From an uncultured Clostridia bacterium (lineage in GTDB: Bacteria; Bacillota; Clostridia; TANB77; CAG-508), in contig CANQEX010000004.1 in assembly GCA_947596225.1 (NCBI GenBank), positions 1 to 42,266 on the forward strand: a DNA stretch of 42,266 bases, written 5' to 3'. Within the stretch, counting starts at the first letter, position 1, and each line of letters begins with the position of its first letter. The notes under the pieces were generated by a model, which was not told where the DNA came from, searched no databases, and worked only from the letters and a program-made list of their open reading frames with translations. The position numbers were made by a program, and so were the translations under genes. Of the stretch, positions 7,403-18,867 are shown piece by piece.

Positions 7403-8236
7403 ATGAAAATAAAAGATATATTAAATGAAGGAGTAGAAATTTTAAAACAAGCTAATATTGAAGATCCTATTCTAAAGTCAAGAATACTTCTTTCATATAT
7501 TTTAAAAAAAGAAAAAGAATATCTTATAACACATGATGAAGATGAATTATCTGATGAAATTTATAAGGATTTTATAGAAAAAATAAAAAGATTAAAAAAT
7601 AATGAACCAATTCAATATATTACAAATAAACAAGAATTTATGGGAATAGAACTATATGTAAATAGTGATGTTCTAATTCCTCAACCTGACACAGAAATAT
7701 TAGTTGAAGAAATTATTTTTTTAGCTCAAAATACACCAAAAAATTTAAAAATATTAGACTTATGCACAGGAAGTGGTGCAATAGTGATTTCTTTAGGTAA
7801 AATATTAAGAAAATGTGAATTATTTGCATCAGATATAAGCCAAAAAGCTTTAAATATTGCACAACAAAATTCAATTAAAAATAATACACAAATAACTTTT
7901 ATAGAATCAAACTTATTTGAAAATATTTCAGAACAATTTGATATAATTGTTTCAAATCCACCTTATATAGAAACAGAAACTATAAATACTTTATCAAAAG
8001 AGGTAAGATATGAACCTTTAATTGCTTTAGATGGTGGAAAAGATGGCTTAGAATTTTATAGAAAAATAATTACAAATGCTAAAAAATATTTAAAAGAAAA
8101 TGGATATTTAGTTTTAGAAATAGGTTATAATCAAAGGGAAAAAGTTGAAAAAATTTTAATAAATAACAAATATAAAAATATTTATTCAAAAAAAGATTTA
8201 TCTGGGAATGATAGAATAGTTATAGCACAAAAATAA
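7403..8236 (+). CDS. prmC: Release-factor glutamine methyltransferase PrmC
   Basis: PrmC methylates the Gln of the GGQ motif in RF1/RF2 using S-adenosylmethionine. The 277-residue protein has an N-terminal helical domain, then LIPQPDTEILVEE (residues 91-103; usually IPRPDTE), the SAM site ILDLCTGSGAIVISL and the catalytic NPPY motif in IIVSNPPYIETE at about 181-192, followed by EVRYEPLIALDGGKDGLEFYR. Length and motif order are normal. prfA, often adjacent, is not next to it. The next gene, whiA, starts 18 bases later. Confidence 0.93.
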   Translation: MKIKDILNEGVEILKQANIEDPILKSRILLSYILKKEKEYLITHDEDELSDEIYKDFIEKIKRLKNNEPIQYITNKQEFMGIELYVNSDVLIPQPDTEILVEEIIFLAQNTPKNLKILDLCTGSGAIVISLGKILRKCELFASDISQKALNIAQQNSIKNNTQITFIESNLFENISEQFDIIVSNPPYIETETINTLSKEVRYEPLIALDGGKDGLEFYRKIITNAKKYLKENGYLVLEIGYNQREKVEKILINNKYKNIYSKKDLSGNDRIVIAQK

Positions 8237-8254
8237 AATTAAAAGGAGAATAAG

Positions 8255-9115
8255 ATGTCTTTTTCATCTAGTCTAAAAGAAGAATTAAGTATAGTAAATA
8301 ACTTTAAAAATAAAAAAATATTAGAAGCTGAATTTTTAGGATATATATTAACTGGTAATACTTCTAATAATGAGAACACACTTGAATTTATTACAGAAAA
8401 TGAGTTTAATATAGAAAGATTTTATAAGATTTTATTTAATTTGAATATAGATTATGAACCTGAAATAAGGGGAAAAGTATTTGTTGCTACAATAATAAAA
8501 AATGAAAAGTTGACAAGACTTATGCAAATAAAGCTTGAGTTAACTGATGATATAAAGAAAGCAATAGTAAGAGGAGCATTTTTAGGGTCTGGTTCTATTA
8601 CAGATCCAAATAAACAATATCATGTTGAAATTATTTTTCAAGAAAAAAATAATGCTGAATATATACTAAACATTTGTAAAACATATAATGTTTATTTAAA
8701 AGTATTAGAAAATAAAGGAAAATATTATTTATATATTAAAGATGCAGAAGAAATTTCAAAATTTTTAGCATTAATTGGTGCAAATAAAAGCGTTTTATTA
8801 TTTGAAGATGTTAGAATAACAAAAGAAGTAAAAAATAATGTAAATAGATTAGTAAATTGTGAAACAGCAAACTTAAATAAAATAATTAACGCATCAGTAA
8901 ATCAAATTAATGATATTAAATTAATTAAAAAATTAAAAAAATATGAAGAATTACCTGATTATTTAAAAGAAATAGCAGAATTAAGATTAGAAAATCCAGA
9001 TATTAGTTTAAAAGAACTAGGAGAAAGGTTAGAAAATCCTATTGGAAAATCAGGAGTTAATCATAGATTACAAAAAATTCATGAAATAGCAGAAGAATTA
9101 AGAAAAGGAAAATAA
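8255..9115 (+). CDS. whiA: DNA-binding protein WhiA
   Basis: WhiA is a Gram-positive DNA-binding protein combining a degenerate LAGLIDADG-like domain with a C-terminal helix-turn-helix; it affects cell division and chromosome organisation. The 286-residue sequence starts MSFSSSLKEELS (the usual WhiA opening), has the AFLGSGSITDP motif of the homing-endonuclease-like fold at about 108-118, and ends with LRLENPDISLKELGERL and the HTH segment GKSGVNHRLQKIHEIAEEL. It is slightly shorter than the Bacillus protein. The ribosome site is AAGGAGA. It lies in a prmC-whiA-hemW run. Confidence 0.92.
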   Translation: MSFSSSLKEELSIVNNFKNKKILEAEFLGYILTGNTSNNENTLEFITENEFNIERFYKILFNLNIDYEPEIRGKVFVATIIKNEKLTRLMQIKLELTDDIKKAIVRGAFLGSGSITDPNKQYHVEIIFQEKNNAEYILNICKTYNVYLKVLENKGKYYLYIKDAEEISKFLALIGANKSVLLFEDVRITKEVKNNVNRLVNCETANLNKIINASVNQINDIKLIKKLKKYEELPDYLKEIAELRLENPDISLKELGERLENPIGKSGVNHRLQKIHEIAEELRKGK

Positions 9116-9116
9116 T

Positions 9117-10229
9117 ATGGATAGATTTGGAGTTTATATACATATACCATTTTGTAAAAAGAAATGTAATTATTGTGATTTCATTTCTTTTTCTAATGCA
9201 GAAAATAAAATAAAAAAATATTTTAATATTTTAACTAAAGAAATAATGAATTCAAAAATAAATAAAAAAGTTACAACTATATATATTGGAGGTGGTACTC
9301 CTTCATATGTTGATTCAAAATATATTAAATCTTTAATGAATGTAATTTATAATAAATTTGAAATAGAGGAAAATGCTGAAATTACAATAGAAGTAAACCC
9401 AGGTACTATAACAAAAGAAAAAGTTTTAGATTATAAAAAATGTGGAATAAACAGAATTAGTATTGGACTCCAATCTACAAATAATAGATTGTTAGATTTA
9501 ATTGGTAGAATACATACTTATGAAGGATTCTTAAAAACATATAATATTGTTAAAGATGTTGGTTTTTCAAATATTAATGTTGATTTAATGCTTGCGCTTC
9601 CAACTCAAACAAAAGATGATTTAATTGATTCTGTGAATAAAGTTATTGATTTAAAACCAAAGCATATTTCTATTTATTCATTAATATTAGAAAATGGAAC
9701 AAAATTGCAAGAATTAGTAGAAAATAAACAAATAGAAATACCAGATGAAAATATTGAACGTGAAATGTATTGGATAACAAAAAAAATATTAGAAAAAAAT
9801 GGATATAATCATTATGAAATTTCTAATTTTGCAAAAAAAGGATATGAATCAAAACATAATTTAGATTGTTGGAATCAAGAAGAATATATAGGATTCGGAT
9901 TATCTGCTCATTCTTATATAAATAAAAAAAGATTATGTAGACCAGAAAGATTAAGTGAATATTTAGAAAATGAAGATGATATTATTATAAATGAAGTACA
10001 AACTAAAGAATTACAAATGAAAGAGTATATGTTACTAGGATTAAGAAAGATAGAAGGTGTATCAATTTCAGAATTTGAGCAAAAATTTAGAATTAATCCA
10101 CTATTTTATTTTAGATTTGAAATAAATAAATTAGTTGATGAAAAATTAATTGAAGTAGATTTAGATAAAATAAAATTAACCTCAAAAGGTTTAGACTTAG
10201 CTAATCTCGTTTTTGAAGAATTTGTGTAA
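9117..10229 (+). CDS. hemW: Heme chaperone HemW-like radical SAM protein
   Basis: The 370-residue protein opens with GVYIHIPFCKKKCNYCDF, a radical SAM C-x3-C-x2-C motif at Cys13, 17 and 20, followed by TIYIGGGTPSYVD, the EVNPGTITKEK strand and RISIGLQSTNNRLL. The C-terminal HemN domain (YEISNFAKKGYESKHN, YIGFGLSAHSYI) is complete. HemW proteins carry heme or assist its insertion and lack the extra Cys of true oxygen-independent HemN. It starts one base after the whiA stop and uses an AAAGGA site inside whiA, so translation is coupled. Confidence 0.88.
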   Translation: MDRFGVYIHIPFCKKKCNYCDFISFSNAENKIKKYFNILTKEIMNSKINKKVTTIYIGGGTPSYVDSKYIKSLMNVIYNKFEIEENAEITIEVNPGTITKEKVLDYKKCGINRISIGLQSTNNRLLDLIGRIHTYEGFLKTYNIVKDVGFSNINVDLMLALPTQTKDDLIDSVNKVIDLKPKHISIYSLILENGTKLQELVENKQIEIPDENIEREMYWITKKILEKNGYNHYEISNFAKKGYESKHNLDCWNQEEYIGFGLSAHSYINKKRLCRPERLSEYLENEDDIIINEVQTKELQMKEYMLLGLRKIEGVSISEFEQKFRINPLFYFRFEINKLVDEKLIEVDLDKIKLTSKGLDLANLVFEEFV

Positions 10230-10258
10230 TAATAATGTAAAAAAATATGAATTTTCTA

Positions 10259-10287
10259 TTGACAAATTGGAGATAACAGTATATTAT
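10259..10287 (+). promoter_or_regulatory. Heat-shock operon promoter
   Basis: TTGACA (10259-10264), 17 bases, TATTAT (10282-10287). The CIRCE operator begins two bases later, so the bound repressor would cover the transcription start. Confidence 0.7.
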
Positions 10288-10288
10288 A

Positions 10289-10315
10289 TTAGCAGTCAAA
10301 CACAAGGTTTGCTAA
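10289..10315 (+). promoter_or_regulatory. Degenerate CIRCE operator (HrcA binding site)
   Basis: TTAGCAGTC, nine bases, GTTTGCTAA. Against the CIRCE consensus TTAGCACTC-N9-GAGTGCTAA this keeps exact spacing and the outer six bases of each arm, with one and two changes respectively. It sits between the promoter and hrcA, the standard place. Confidence 0.8.
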
Positions 10316-10328
10316 AAGAGGTGAAGTA

Positions 10329-11354
10329 ATGTCTCAAGAATTAGATAAAAGAAAAAAGAGGGTTTTACAAGCAATAATAGAAGAATATATAGAAACAGCT
10401 GAACCCGTAAGTTCTGGTAATTTAGTAAATGAATTAGAATGTAGCAGTGCTACAATAAGAAATGAGATGGCTGAACTTGAAAAAATAGGTTTTTTAGAGA
10501 AAACGCATACTTCTTCTGGACGTGTTCCTTCACAAAAGGGATACAGATATTATGTAGATGAATTAATAAGAGATGATAAGTTAAGCAAGAAGGAAATGGA
10601 ATTAATTAGAGATAGGTTAGAAACAAAAGTAAATGCACTAGAAGATTTAACGAAAATTGCTACAACAACATTATCTGAAATAACTCATTATACAGCAATA
10701 ACAATTGGTCCAGATGTAAACAACCATATAATAATTGATATAAAATTTGTTTTACTAGGTAGTAGAGTATTAATGGCTGTAATACTTACGGACTCTGGAA
10801 TAATAAGAGAATCAATTATAAAATTTGATGAAGATATTACTCAAGAGCAAGTAGAAGATTTAACAAATTTATTTAAAAACAAATTAGTAGGAAAACCTTT
10901 ACAAACAATGAATTCTCCATTAGAAGAATTTATAATGGATGAAATGAAAACAGGAATAAATATTATTAAAAAGGTAATTGAAGAAATAAACAAAATAATA
11001 AATGAATCACAACAAGTTTATTTAAATGGTGCAAATAAAGTTGTAGATATGCCTGAATTTAAAAAAGTTGATGTTGCTAAAGATTTCCTAAATGTATTAG
11101 ATGCAAAAGATTTAGTTTCAGATGTATTAAATACAGGAGTAGCTGATGATATAAAAATTTATATTGGGGAAGAAACAGAAAAAGAAGAACTTAGAAACTT
11201 TAGTATAGTTACATTTAATCATTTATTAAAAGATAAAGATATAGGAACTATAGGAATTATAGGACCAACAAGAATGGATTATTCAAAAGTAATTTCTGTA
11301 ATGAAATATATAAGTAAAAAATTGAATGATGATTTTAAAAATGGAAAACTTTAA
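10329..11354 (+). CDS. hrcA: Heat-inducible transcription repressor HrcA
   Basis: HrcA binds CIRCE and represses the dnaK operon; GroEL helps it fold in known systems. The 341-residue protein starts with a winged helix (RKKRVLQAIIEEYIETAEPV, then SSATIRNEMAELEKIGFLEKTHTSSGRVPSQKGYRYYVD). The GAF-like dimerisation domain and the C-terminal IGTIGIIGPTRMDYSKVISVM motif follow. The ribosome site is GAGGTG at 10319. It heads the hrcA-grpE-dnaK-(MazG-like)-dnaJ operon and sits directly behind a CIRCE, so it represses itself. Confidence 0.95.
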   Translation: MSQELDKRKKRVLQAIIEEYIETAEPVSSGNLVNELECSSATIRNEMAELEKIGFLEKTHTSSGRVPSQKGYRYYVDELIRDDKLSKKEMELIRDRLETKVNALEDLTKIATTTLSEITHYTAITIGPDVNNHIIIDIKFVLLGSRVLMAVILTDSGIIRESIIKFDEDITQEQVEDLTNLFKNKLVGKPLQTMNSPLEEFIMDEMKTGINIIKKVIEEINKIINESQQVYLNGANKVVDMPEFKKVDVAKDFLNVLDAKDLVSDVLNTGVADDIKIYIGEETEKEELRNFSIVTFNHLLKDKDIGTIGIIGPTRMDYSKVISVMKYISKKLNDDFKNGKL

Positions 11355-11371
11355 GAAAGTGAGGATATACA

Positions 11372-11908
11372 TTGGAAAACGAGGAAAAAAAATTAGATGA
11401 AGAAGTAAAAAAAGAGCAAAATAATACTGTAGAAGAAAATACAAATACTACAGATAATAATTCTTTTAAAAATTTATATGATGAATTAAAAATAGAAAAT
11501 GATGACTTAAATGATAGATATAAAAGAATATTAGCAGAATTCGAAAATTATAAAAAAAGAAGTCAAAAAGAAAAAGATGGAATTTATGGTATGATAACAG
11601 GAGATGTTGTTGCAACAATGCTTCCTATAATGGATAACTTGCAAAAAGCATCAGAAGCAAAAACAGAAGATACAGGATATCAAGATGGAGTAAAATTAGT
11701 TGCAAGACAATTCCAAGAGGCACTAAAATCTTTAGGCTTAGAAGAAATAGAAACAGTTGGTCAAAGATTTAATCCAGAATTTCATGAAGCTGTAAGCCAT
11801 GTCGAAGATGAAACAAAAGGTGAACAAGAAATAGTTGAAGAATATAGAAAAGGCTATAAAATAGGAAACAAAGTAGTTAGACATTCTATGGTAATTGTAG
11901 CAAATTAA
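11372..11908 (+). CDS. grpE: Nucleotide exchange factor GrpE
   Basis: GrpE releases ADP from DnaK. The 178-residue protein has an acidic N-terminus, a long coiled coil (about 30-75, with RYKRILAEFENYKKRSQKEK) and a C-terminal beta domain with GVKLVARQFQEALKSLGLEEI, FNPEFHEAVSHVE and YRKGYKIGNKVVRHSMVIVAN, all standard. The start is TTG at 11372, after GTGAGG and 17 bases downstream of hrcA; no better in-frame ATG exists near the conserved region. Confidence 0.95.
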   Translation: MENEEKKLDEEVKKEQNNTVEENTNTTDNNSFKNLYDELKIENDDLNDRYKRILAEFENYKKRSQKEKDGIYGMITGDVVATMLPIMDNLQKASEAKTEDTGYQDGVKLVARQFQEALKSLGLEEIETVGQRFNPEFHEAVSHVEDETKGEQEIVEEYRKGYKIGNKVVRHSMVIVAN

Positions 11909-11995
11909 TAATTGTTATTAAATTTTATTTTATATAAAAAGACAAAAGAAGAAAATAAGTTAATAAAAACTTAAAAAATAAGGAAAATACAATAA

Positions 11996-13885
<1,890 letters not shown>

Positions 13886-13910
13886 GCAGTAAACTTATAA
13901 TGGTTATAAG

Positions 13911-13938
13911 AGAGGTCAGAATAAAGAATCTGACCTCT
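13911..13938 (+). terminator. Hairpin between dnaK and the MazG-like gene
   Basis: AGAGGTCAGA (13911-13920) pairs perfectly with TCTGACCTCT (13929-13938) around an 8-base loop. No T-run follows, so it is more likely a partial terminator or mRNA stabiliser that lowers expression of the downstream genes than a full stop. Confidence 0.5.
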
Positions 13939-13968
13939 ATATAGCTATTATAAAAGGGAGTAGATAAT

Positions 13969-14328
13969 ATGGAAAAAGATTTAAAAATATCTGAATTAAA
14001 AGAAATGCAATTAAAATTATTCGAATTAAATAAAGATAATTGGCATGATATGGAACCAAAATATGCAAAAGATCATATTTTATATATGGTTGAAGAAATA
14101 GGTGAATGTATATCAATTATTAAAAAGAAAAAAATTGATAATATTATGAATGATAAAAAAATCAGAAATAGATTTATAGAAGAATTAAGTGATGTTTTAA
14201 TGTATTATATTGAAGTATTAAATAGATTAGATATTTCAGCTGAGGAATTTACAGAAGTTTATTTAGAAAAATATCATACAAATTTGAATAGAAATTATGA
14301 AGAAGATAATAAAAAGAAATATGTTTAA
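13969..14328 (+). CDS. MazG-like nucleotide pyrophosphohydrolase in the dnaK operon
   Basis: This 119-residue all-alpha protein carries the MazG/dUTPase-type metal-binding pattern: E-E-x-G-E in YMVEEIGECISI at about 40-51, and E-E-L-x-D in EELSDVLMYYIEVLN at about 67-81. These proteins cleave nucleoside triphosphates (often dCTP, dUTP or damaged nucleotides) to monophosphate and pyrophosphate. The gene lies between dnaK and dnaJ, 22 bases before dnaJ, with a GGGAG ribosome site, so it should be induced with the chaperones. Substrate cannot be predicted from sequence. Confidence 0.72.
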   Translation: MEKDLKISELKEMQLKLFELNKDNWHDMEPKYAKDHILYMVEEIGECISIIKKKKIDNIMNDKKIRNRFIEELSDVLMYYIEVLNRLDISAEEFTEVYLEKYHTNLNRNYEEDNKKKYV

Positions 14329-14350
14329 ACTTTAGGAGGATAAAAAAATA

Positions 14351-15505
14351 ATGGCTCAAAAACGTGACTATTATGAAGTACTAGGGGTAGATAGAAATGC
14401 TAGTGATGAAGAATTAAAAAAGGCTTTTAGAAAACTTGCAAAAAAATATCATCCAGATGCTAACCCAGATAATAAACAAGAAGCAGAAAAAAAATTTAAA
14501 GAAGTAAATGAAGCATATGAAGTTCTTTCAGATAAACAAAAAAGACAAATGTATGATCAGTTTGGCTTTGATGGTCCACAAAACTTTGGAGGAGGTCAAG
14601 GCGGAGGCTACTATTCATATGGCTCTGGTTTTGATGGATTTGGAGGATTTTCAGATTTTAGTGATTTTGGAGATTTAGGTGATATATTTTCATCATTTTT
14701 TGGAGGAGGATCAAGAACTAGATCTTCAAGTAGTTCTAAAAGAGGTGCTGATTTGAAAATGAACTTAGAAATAAGTTTTGAAGAAGCATATCTTGGTGTA
14801 GAAAAAGAAATAAGTATAAATAGAAATGAAAAATGTAGTTCTTGTAATGGAACTGGAGCTAAAAGAGGAACTAGTCCTGAAAAATGTTCTGTTTGTGGAG
14901 GAACTGGAAAAATAAAACAAGTAGTTACTACTCCATTTGGACAAATGGCTACACAAAAAATTTGTTCACATTGTGGAGGAAGTGGTAAAGTTATTAAAGA
15001 ACCATGTCCAGATTGTAAAGGAAAAGGTATAAATAAAAAAGCAATTAAATTAAAGGTAAAAATCCCAGAAGGCATAGATGATGGTCAAACAATAGTATTG
15101 AAAGGTGAAGGCGAATCTGGTTCTAATGGAGGAACAAAAGGAAATTTATATATTGTTGTTCATATAAAGAAACATCCAATATATACAAGAAAAGCAGAAC
15201 ATGTTTTATGTGATATACCAATTACAATAACAGGTGCTGCTTTAGGTACTGATGTAGAAATACCGATGGTTGATGGAACAAAAGAAAGATATAGAATTCC
15301 AGAAGGAACTCAAACAGGAACAAAATTTACAATTAAAAACAAAGGTTTTAAGAGGGTTAATGGAAATTGGAGGGGAGACTTTGTATTTACTGTAATTGTG
15401 CAAACTCCAAAACGTTTAACACGTGAACAGAGAGAATTATTATTAGAACTTGCTAAAACAATGAAAGAACAACCACCAATAAGAAAGAAAGGAATATTTG
15501 GATAA
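14351..15505 (+). CDS. dnaJ: Co-chaperone DnaJ (Hsp40)
   Basis: The 384-residue protein has a J domain with the HPD motif ([10 protein letters not shown] at about 31-40), a Gly/Phe-rich stretch (about 77-125), four zinc-finger repeats of the C-x2-C-x-G-x-G type ([32 protein letters not shown]) and the C-terminal substrate-binding barrels with [18 protein letters not shown]. All catalytic and zinc residues are present. The start follows TAGGAGG. A terminator directly follows, closing the heat-shock operon. Confidence 0.97.
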   Translation: MAQKRDYYEVLGVDRNASDEELKKAFRKLAKKYHPDANPDNKQEAEKKFKEVNEAYEVLSDKQKRQMYDQFGFDGPQNFGGGQGGGYYSYGSGFDGFGGFSDFSDFGDLGDIFSSFFGGGSRTRSSSSSKRGADLKMNLEISFEEAYLGVEKEISINRNEKCSSCNGTGAKRGTSPEKCSVCGGTGKIKQVVTTPFGQMATQKICSHCGGSGKVIKEPCPDCKGKGINKKAIKLKVKIPEGIDDGQTIVLKGEGESGSNGGTKGNLYIVVHIKKHPIYTRKAEHVLCDIPITITGAALGTDVEIPMVDGTKERYRIPEGTQTGTKFTIKNKGFKRVNGNWRGDFVFTVIVQTPKRLTREQRELLLELAKTMKEQPPIRKKGIFG

Positions 15506-15509
15506 TTAT

Positions 15510-15552
15510 AAAACACTAAAAAATGCAAGTTGTATTTTTTAGTGTTTTTTTA
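15510..15552 (+). terminator. Terminator of the heat-shock operon
   Basis: AAAACACTAAAAAA (15510-15523 region) pairs with TTTTTTAGTGTTTT (about 15535-15548) around a short loop; T bases continue after the stem. Confidence 0.8.
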
Positions 15553-15562
15553 GGAGATTATT

Positions 15563-16552
15563 ATGATGTATGAGGAAGATTTACACTGTACACTAGATAA
15601 AATAATGAAACAACAACATGCTATAATGACACATATTATAAATATGGCACAAGAAGAAATTTCTACCGGAAATGTAAGACAAATTGAAGAAGCTTTATTA
15701 GAAAAAGAGTTTGAAAATTTACAGAAAAATTATATTGAACTTAGAAAAAGAATCCATACTTATAAAATTGAAGATTACAGAAAAAAAATGTCTTATTATA
15801 CAGAAAATTTAATTTTAACTAAAGAGGAAGAAAAAGAAGTAAATTCAGATGAAGTGCAAAAAGTGAATGTTAGTGATGAAGTTATTTCATATATTAAAGA
15901 TGCTTACTATAAAATGCAGTTTATTTCTGATGATGAAATTGGTATTCCTTCTATATATGAGGGAGAAGAATATGAAGATTTAAGAAATCTAGAATATGAA
16001 GTATATCAACAAAATTTTTCTGCAATAGAAGAAAAAGAAGATATAGATTGTTTAAGTACTTCAGAAATTCCGTATAAGTGCATAGCAACAATTATAGAAG
16101 AATTGGCAGAAGGTAATGGATATAAAAAAGGTTATGAAACTTTATCAAAAATGTTAATTAATTTAAGAACAAAACCAAATACATATAAATATTTAAAAGG
16201 AAAAGATAGAGAAACTGCTATAACAAAACTTACATATAAAAAATATGAAGAAAAATTTAAAATGTTAAATAGTAAGTACAATGGAGTATTAACAGATGAA
16301 ATAAAGTTAGCTGTGCAATTAAAAAAATTAGGAAGTATTAATGGAGTTGCTTTGTATTTGGGTGTAAGCGAAGATGATTTTAACAAAATTTATAAAACAA
16401 CAATTTCAGATTATATGTTTGAACTAAAAGAAGATGTAAGAAATATATTCCCTGATACTGAAAAAAAGCAAAAAAATAAAAAAAGTAAGAATATATTAGC
16501 AAAAAAAATAGGGAAACTAAAAAAAATTAAAAAAATAGATCAAGCAAGATAA
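15563..16552 (+). CDS. Unknown acidic coiled-coil protein upstream of recD2
   Basis: I do not recognise this 329-residue protein. The first 90 residues are helical and charged (probable coiled coil), the middle is acidic (about 88-175), and residues 175-295 look like a compact helical domain with YLKGKDRETAITKLTYKKYEEKF and GSINGVALYLGVSEDDFNKIY. The last 35 residues are very Lys-rich and could bind nucleic acid. It has no membrane helix or signal. The ATG at 15563 (a second ATG follows at 15566) sits after TAGGAG. It ends 18 bases before recD2, so the two are probably one transcript. That hints at, but does not prove, a DNA-related role. Confidence 0.6.
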   Translation: MMYEEDLHCTLDKIMKQQHAIMTHIINMAQEEISTGNVRQIEEALLEKEFENLQKNYIELRKRIHTYKIEDYRKKMSYYTENLILTKEEEKEVNSDEVQKVNVSDEVISYIKDAYYKMQFISDDEIGIPSIYEGEEYEDLRNLEYEVYQQNFSAIEEKEDIDCLSTSEIPYKCIATIIEELAEGNGYKKGYETLSKMLINLRTKPNTYKYLKGKDRETAITKLTYKKYEEKFKMLNSKYNGVLTDEIKLAVQLKKLGSINGVALYLGVSEDDFNKIYKTTISDYMFELKEDVRNIFPDTEKKQKNKKSKNILAKKIGKLKKIKKIDQAR

Positions 16553-16570
16553 TAAAATAGGAGAAAAAAT

Positions 16571-18800
16571 TTGGAAATAAAAGGACAAATTGAAGATTTT
16601 ATATATCAAAATCAATCAAATAGTTATACTATTGCAGTATTTCAACCAGAAAACGAAATAGAGCCATTAACTGTTGTAGGATATTTGCCATTTATTGCTA
16701 TACGGAGATACATTAAAATTAAATGGGAAAATGGTTGTACATCAGGAATATGGGGAACAATTTAAAATTGATACTTTTGAAAAATTAATGCCTGAAAATG
16801 CTATGGCTTTAGAAAAATATTTAGCAAGTGGAACAATAAAAGGAATTGGACCTGCTACTGCAAGAAAAATTATTGATAAATTTGGTGAAGAAACTTTAAG
16901 TATATTCAAATTTGAACCACTTCGTTTAGCAGAAATAAAAGGAATTTCAAAAGATAAAGCATATGAAATAGGTGAAGAATTTAATGAAAAATGGGAAGTA
17001 TGGCAAATTGTAAGTTTTTTAGAACAGTTTGGTATAGGTGCTAACAATAGTAAAAAAGTTTATGATGCACTTGGAGTTAATGCTGTTGAAAAAATACAAG
17101 AAAATCCATATATATTAGTAGATATAGTGTATGGAGTTAATTTTAATAATATAGATAAAATTGCTATGCAAATAGGAATTCCTATGGATAGTGATTATAG
17201 AGTGAAAAGTGGAATAAAATATGCACTTTTAATTGCGAGTTATAATGGAAATACATGTGTTATAAAAGATAATTTAATAGAATATGTACAAAGTATATTA
17301 GAAGTCGATAGAGATTTAGTAGAAGATAATATAATAAATTTAAGTGCTTTATCAGAAATTCATATAGTGAAATATGATGATATAGAATATGTTTTTTTAG
17401 AACAATTATATAAAGCAGAAAAAAATATTGCAGAAAGACTAATTGTTTTAAGAGATTGCAATAATGTTAAGTTTATAAAAAATTTTGATAATGAAATAAA
17501 GAAACATGAAAAAAAAATTGATATTGAGTTATCAGAAAAACAATTTGAAGCAATAAAACAAATAAATGAAAATAATGTTACAATAATTACAGGTGGTCCT
17601 GGTACAGGAAAAACTACTATTATAAAATGTGTTATAGAAATATATAAATCACATAAGAAAAAAGTTGTTTTATGTGCTCCAACAGGTAGAGCTGCTAAAC
17701 GTATGACTGAAACAACAGGTGAAGATGCAAAAACAATTCATAGACTACTAGAAATAGGAAAATTTGAAGAAGATAAATTAGGAAGTATTGATACAGATGT
17801 ATCGCCAGTAGATGCAGATATTTTAGTAGTAGATGAAATGTCTATGGTAGATGTGTTTTTAATGAATTATTTAGTAAAAGCTGTTTATTTAGGAACAAAA
17901 ATTATTTTTGTGGGAGATCCAAATCAACTTCCATCTGTAGGACCAGGAAGCATTTTAAAAGATTTAATAGATTCTAAAGAATTTTCTACAGTGCATTTAG
18001 ATAAAATTTTTAGACAAGCTGCAAAAAGTAAAATAATTGTAAATGCACATAATGTTAATAGTGGAATAAATTTTATTGGAAAAAAAGATTATGAAGAAGA
18101 TTCAGAAAATGATTTCTTTTATTTAAATGAAGTAAATCAAGATAAAATGTTATATCAAATTTTATCTTTAAGTAAAGATAGGCTTAAAAATTATGGAGAT
18201 TATGATTTTTTTAGCAATATACAAGTTCTTACTCCAACCAAAAAGGGTAAAATAGGAACAAAAGAATTAAATAAATATTTACAACAAGAGTTAAATCCCA
18301 AAACTGATGAAATATTAGAAAAAACATATGGTGATGTCGTCTTTAGAGAAGGTGATAGGGTTATGCAAATAAAAAATAATTATGATATTTATTGGGAAAA
18401 AGGAGATAAAAATAAATTAAGTACTTTTGAAGCTGGAACAGGAGTATTTAATGGAGAAATAGGAAGAATTGCCAAAATAGATAATACTGATAAACAAATA
18501 GAAATAGAGTTTGATGATGGGAAGATTGCTTGGTATGCTTTTTCAGAGCTTGATCAACTAGAACATGCTTATGCAATTACTATACATAAAGCTCAAGGAA
18601 GTGAGTTTGATGTTGTTATTTTAGCAATTCCACAATCTTCAAATATGTTACTTACAAGAAATTTACTGTATACAGGTATTACAAGAGCTAAAAAACTTTT
18701 AATAGTTATTGGAAGTAAAAATTTAATTGAATTTATGGTAAATAATTGTGATACTAAAAAAAGAAATACAGGATTAAAAATAAGATTTGAAACAATTTAA
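16571..18800 (+). CDS. recD2: ATP-dependent DNA helicase RecD2, interrupted by a CGG-A +1 shift
   Basis: RecD2 is a 5'-3' superfamily 1 helicase. A TTG start (16571) follows TAGGAG and gives MEIKGQIEDFIYQNQSNSYTIAVF, the OB-like N-terminus, up to GYLPFIAI. The frame then meets CGG at 16703. After a +1 move it continues GDTLKLNGKMVVHQEYGEQF, matching the family's G-x-L-x-L-x-G and H-x-x-Y-G-x-Q-F pattern. Later motifs are the helix-hairpin-helix repeats (GIGPATARKI), Walker A GGPGTGKTT at about 341, APTGRAAKRM, DEMSMVD, VGDPNQLPSVGPG and the C-terminal YAITIHKAQGSEFDVV. Combined length is about 742 residues, normal for RecD2. Without the shift only a 64-residue stub forms, ending at 16765. Confidence 0.93.
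16703..16705 (+). other. CGG-A +1 frameshift site in recD2
   Basis: ATA-CGG-A: the zero frame reaches CGG and the RecD2 sequence continues from GGA at 16704 (Gly before DTLKLNG). Confidence 0.87.
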
Positions 18801-18802
18801 AG

Positions 18803-18836
18803 AGGCTTAAGCAAGGGTTTGCTTAAGCCTTTTTGT
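18803..18836 (+). terminator. Terminator of recD2
   Basis: A 12-bp perfect stem (18803-18814 with 18819-18830), GGGT loop, then TTTTTG. It may also serve the convergent gene at 18868. Confidence 0.88.
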
Positions 18837-18867
18837 TAGGATATTATTCCTAAAAGAAGTTAAGGGG

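Noticed and set aside
14611..15075. Long open frame on the strand opposite dnaJ
   Set aside because: It lies wholly inside dnaJ, has no ribosome site and its composition mirrors the Gly/Cys-rich repeats of DnaJ.
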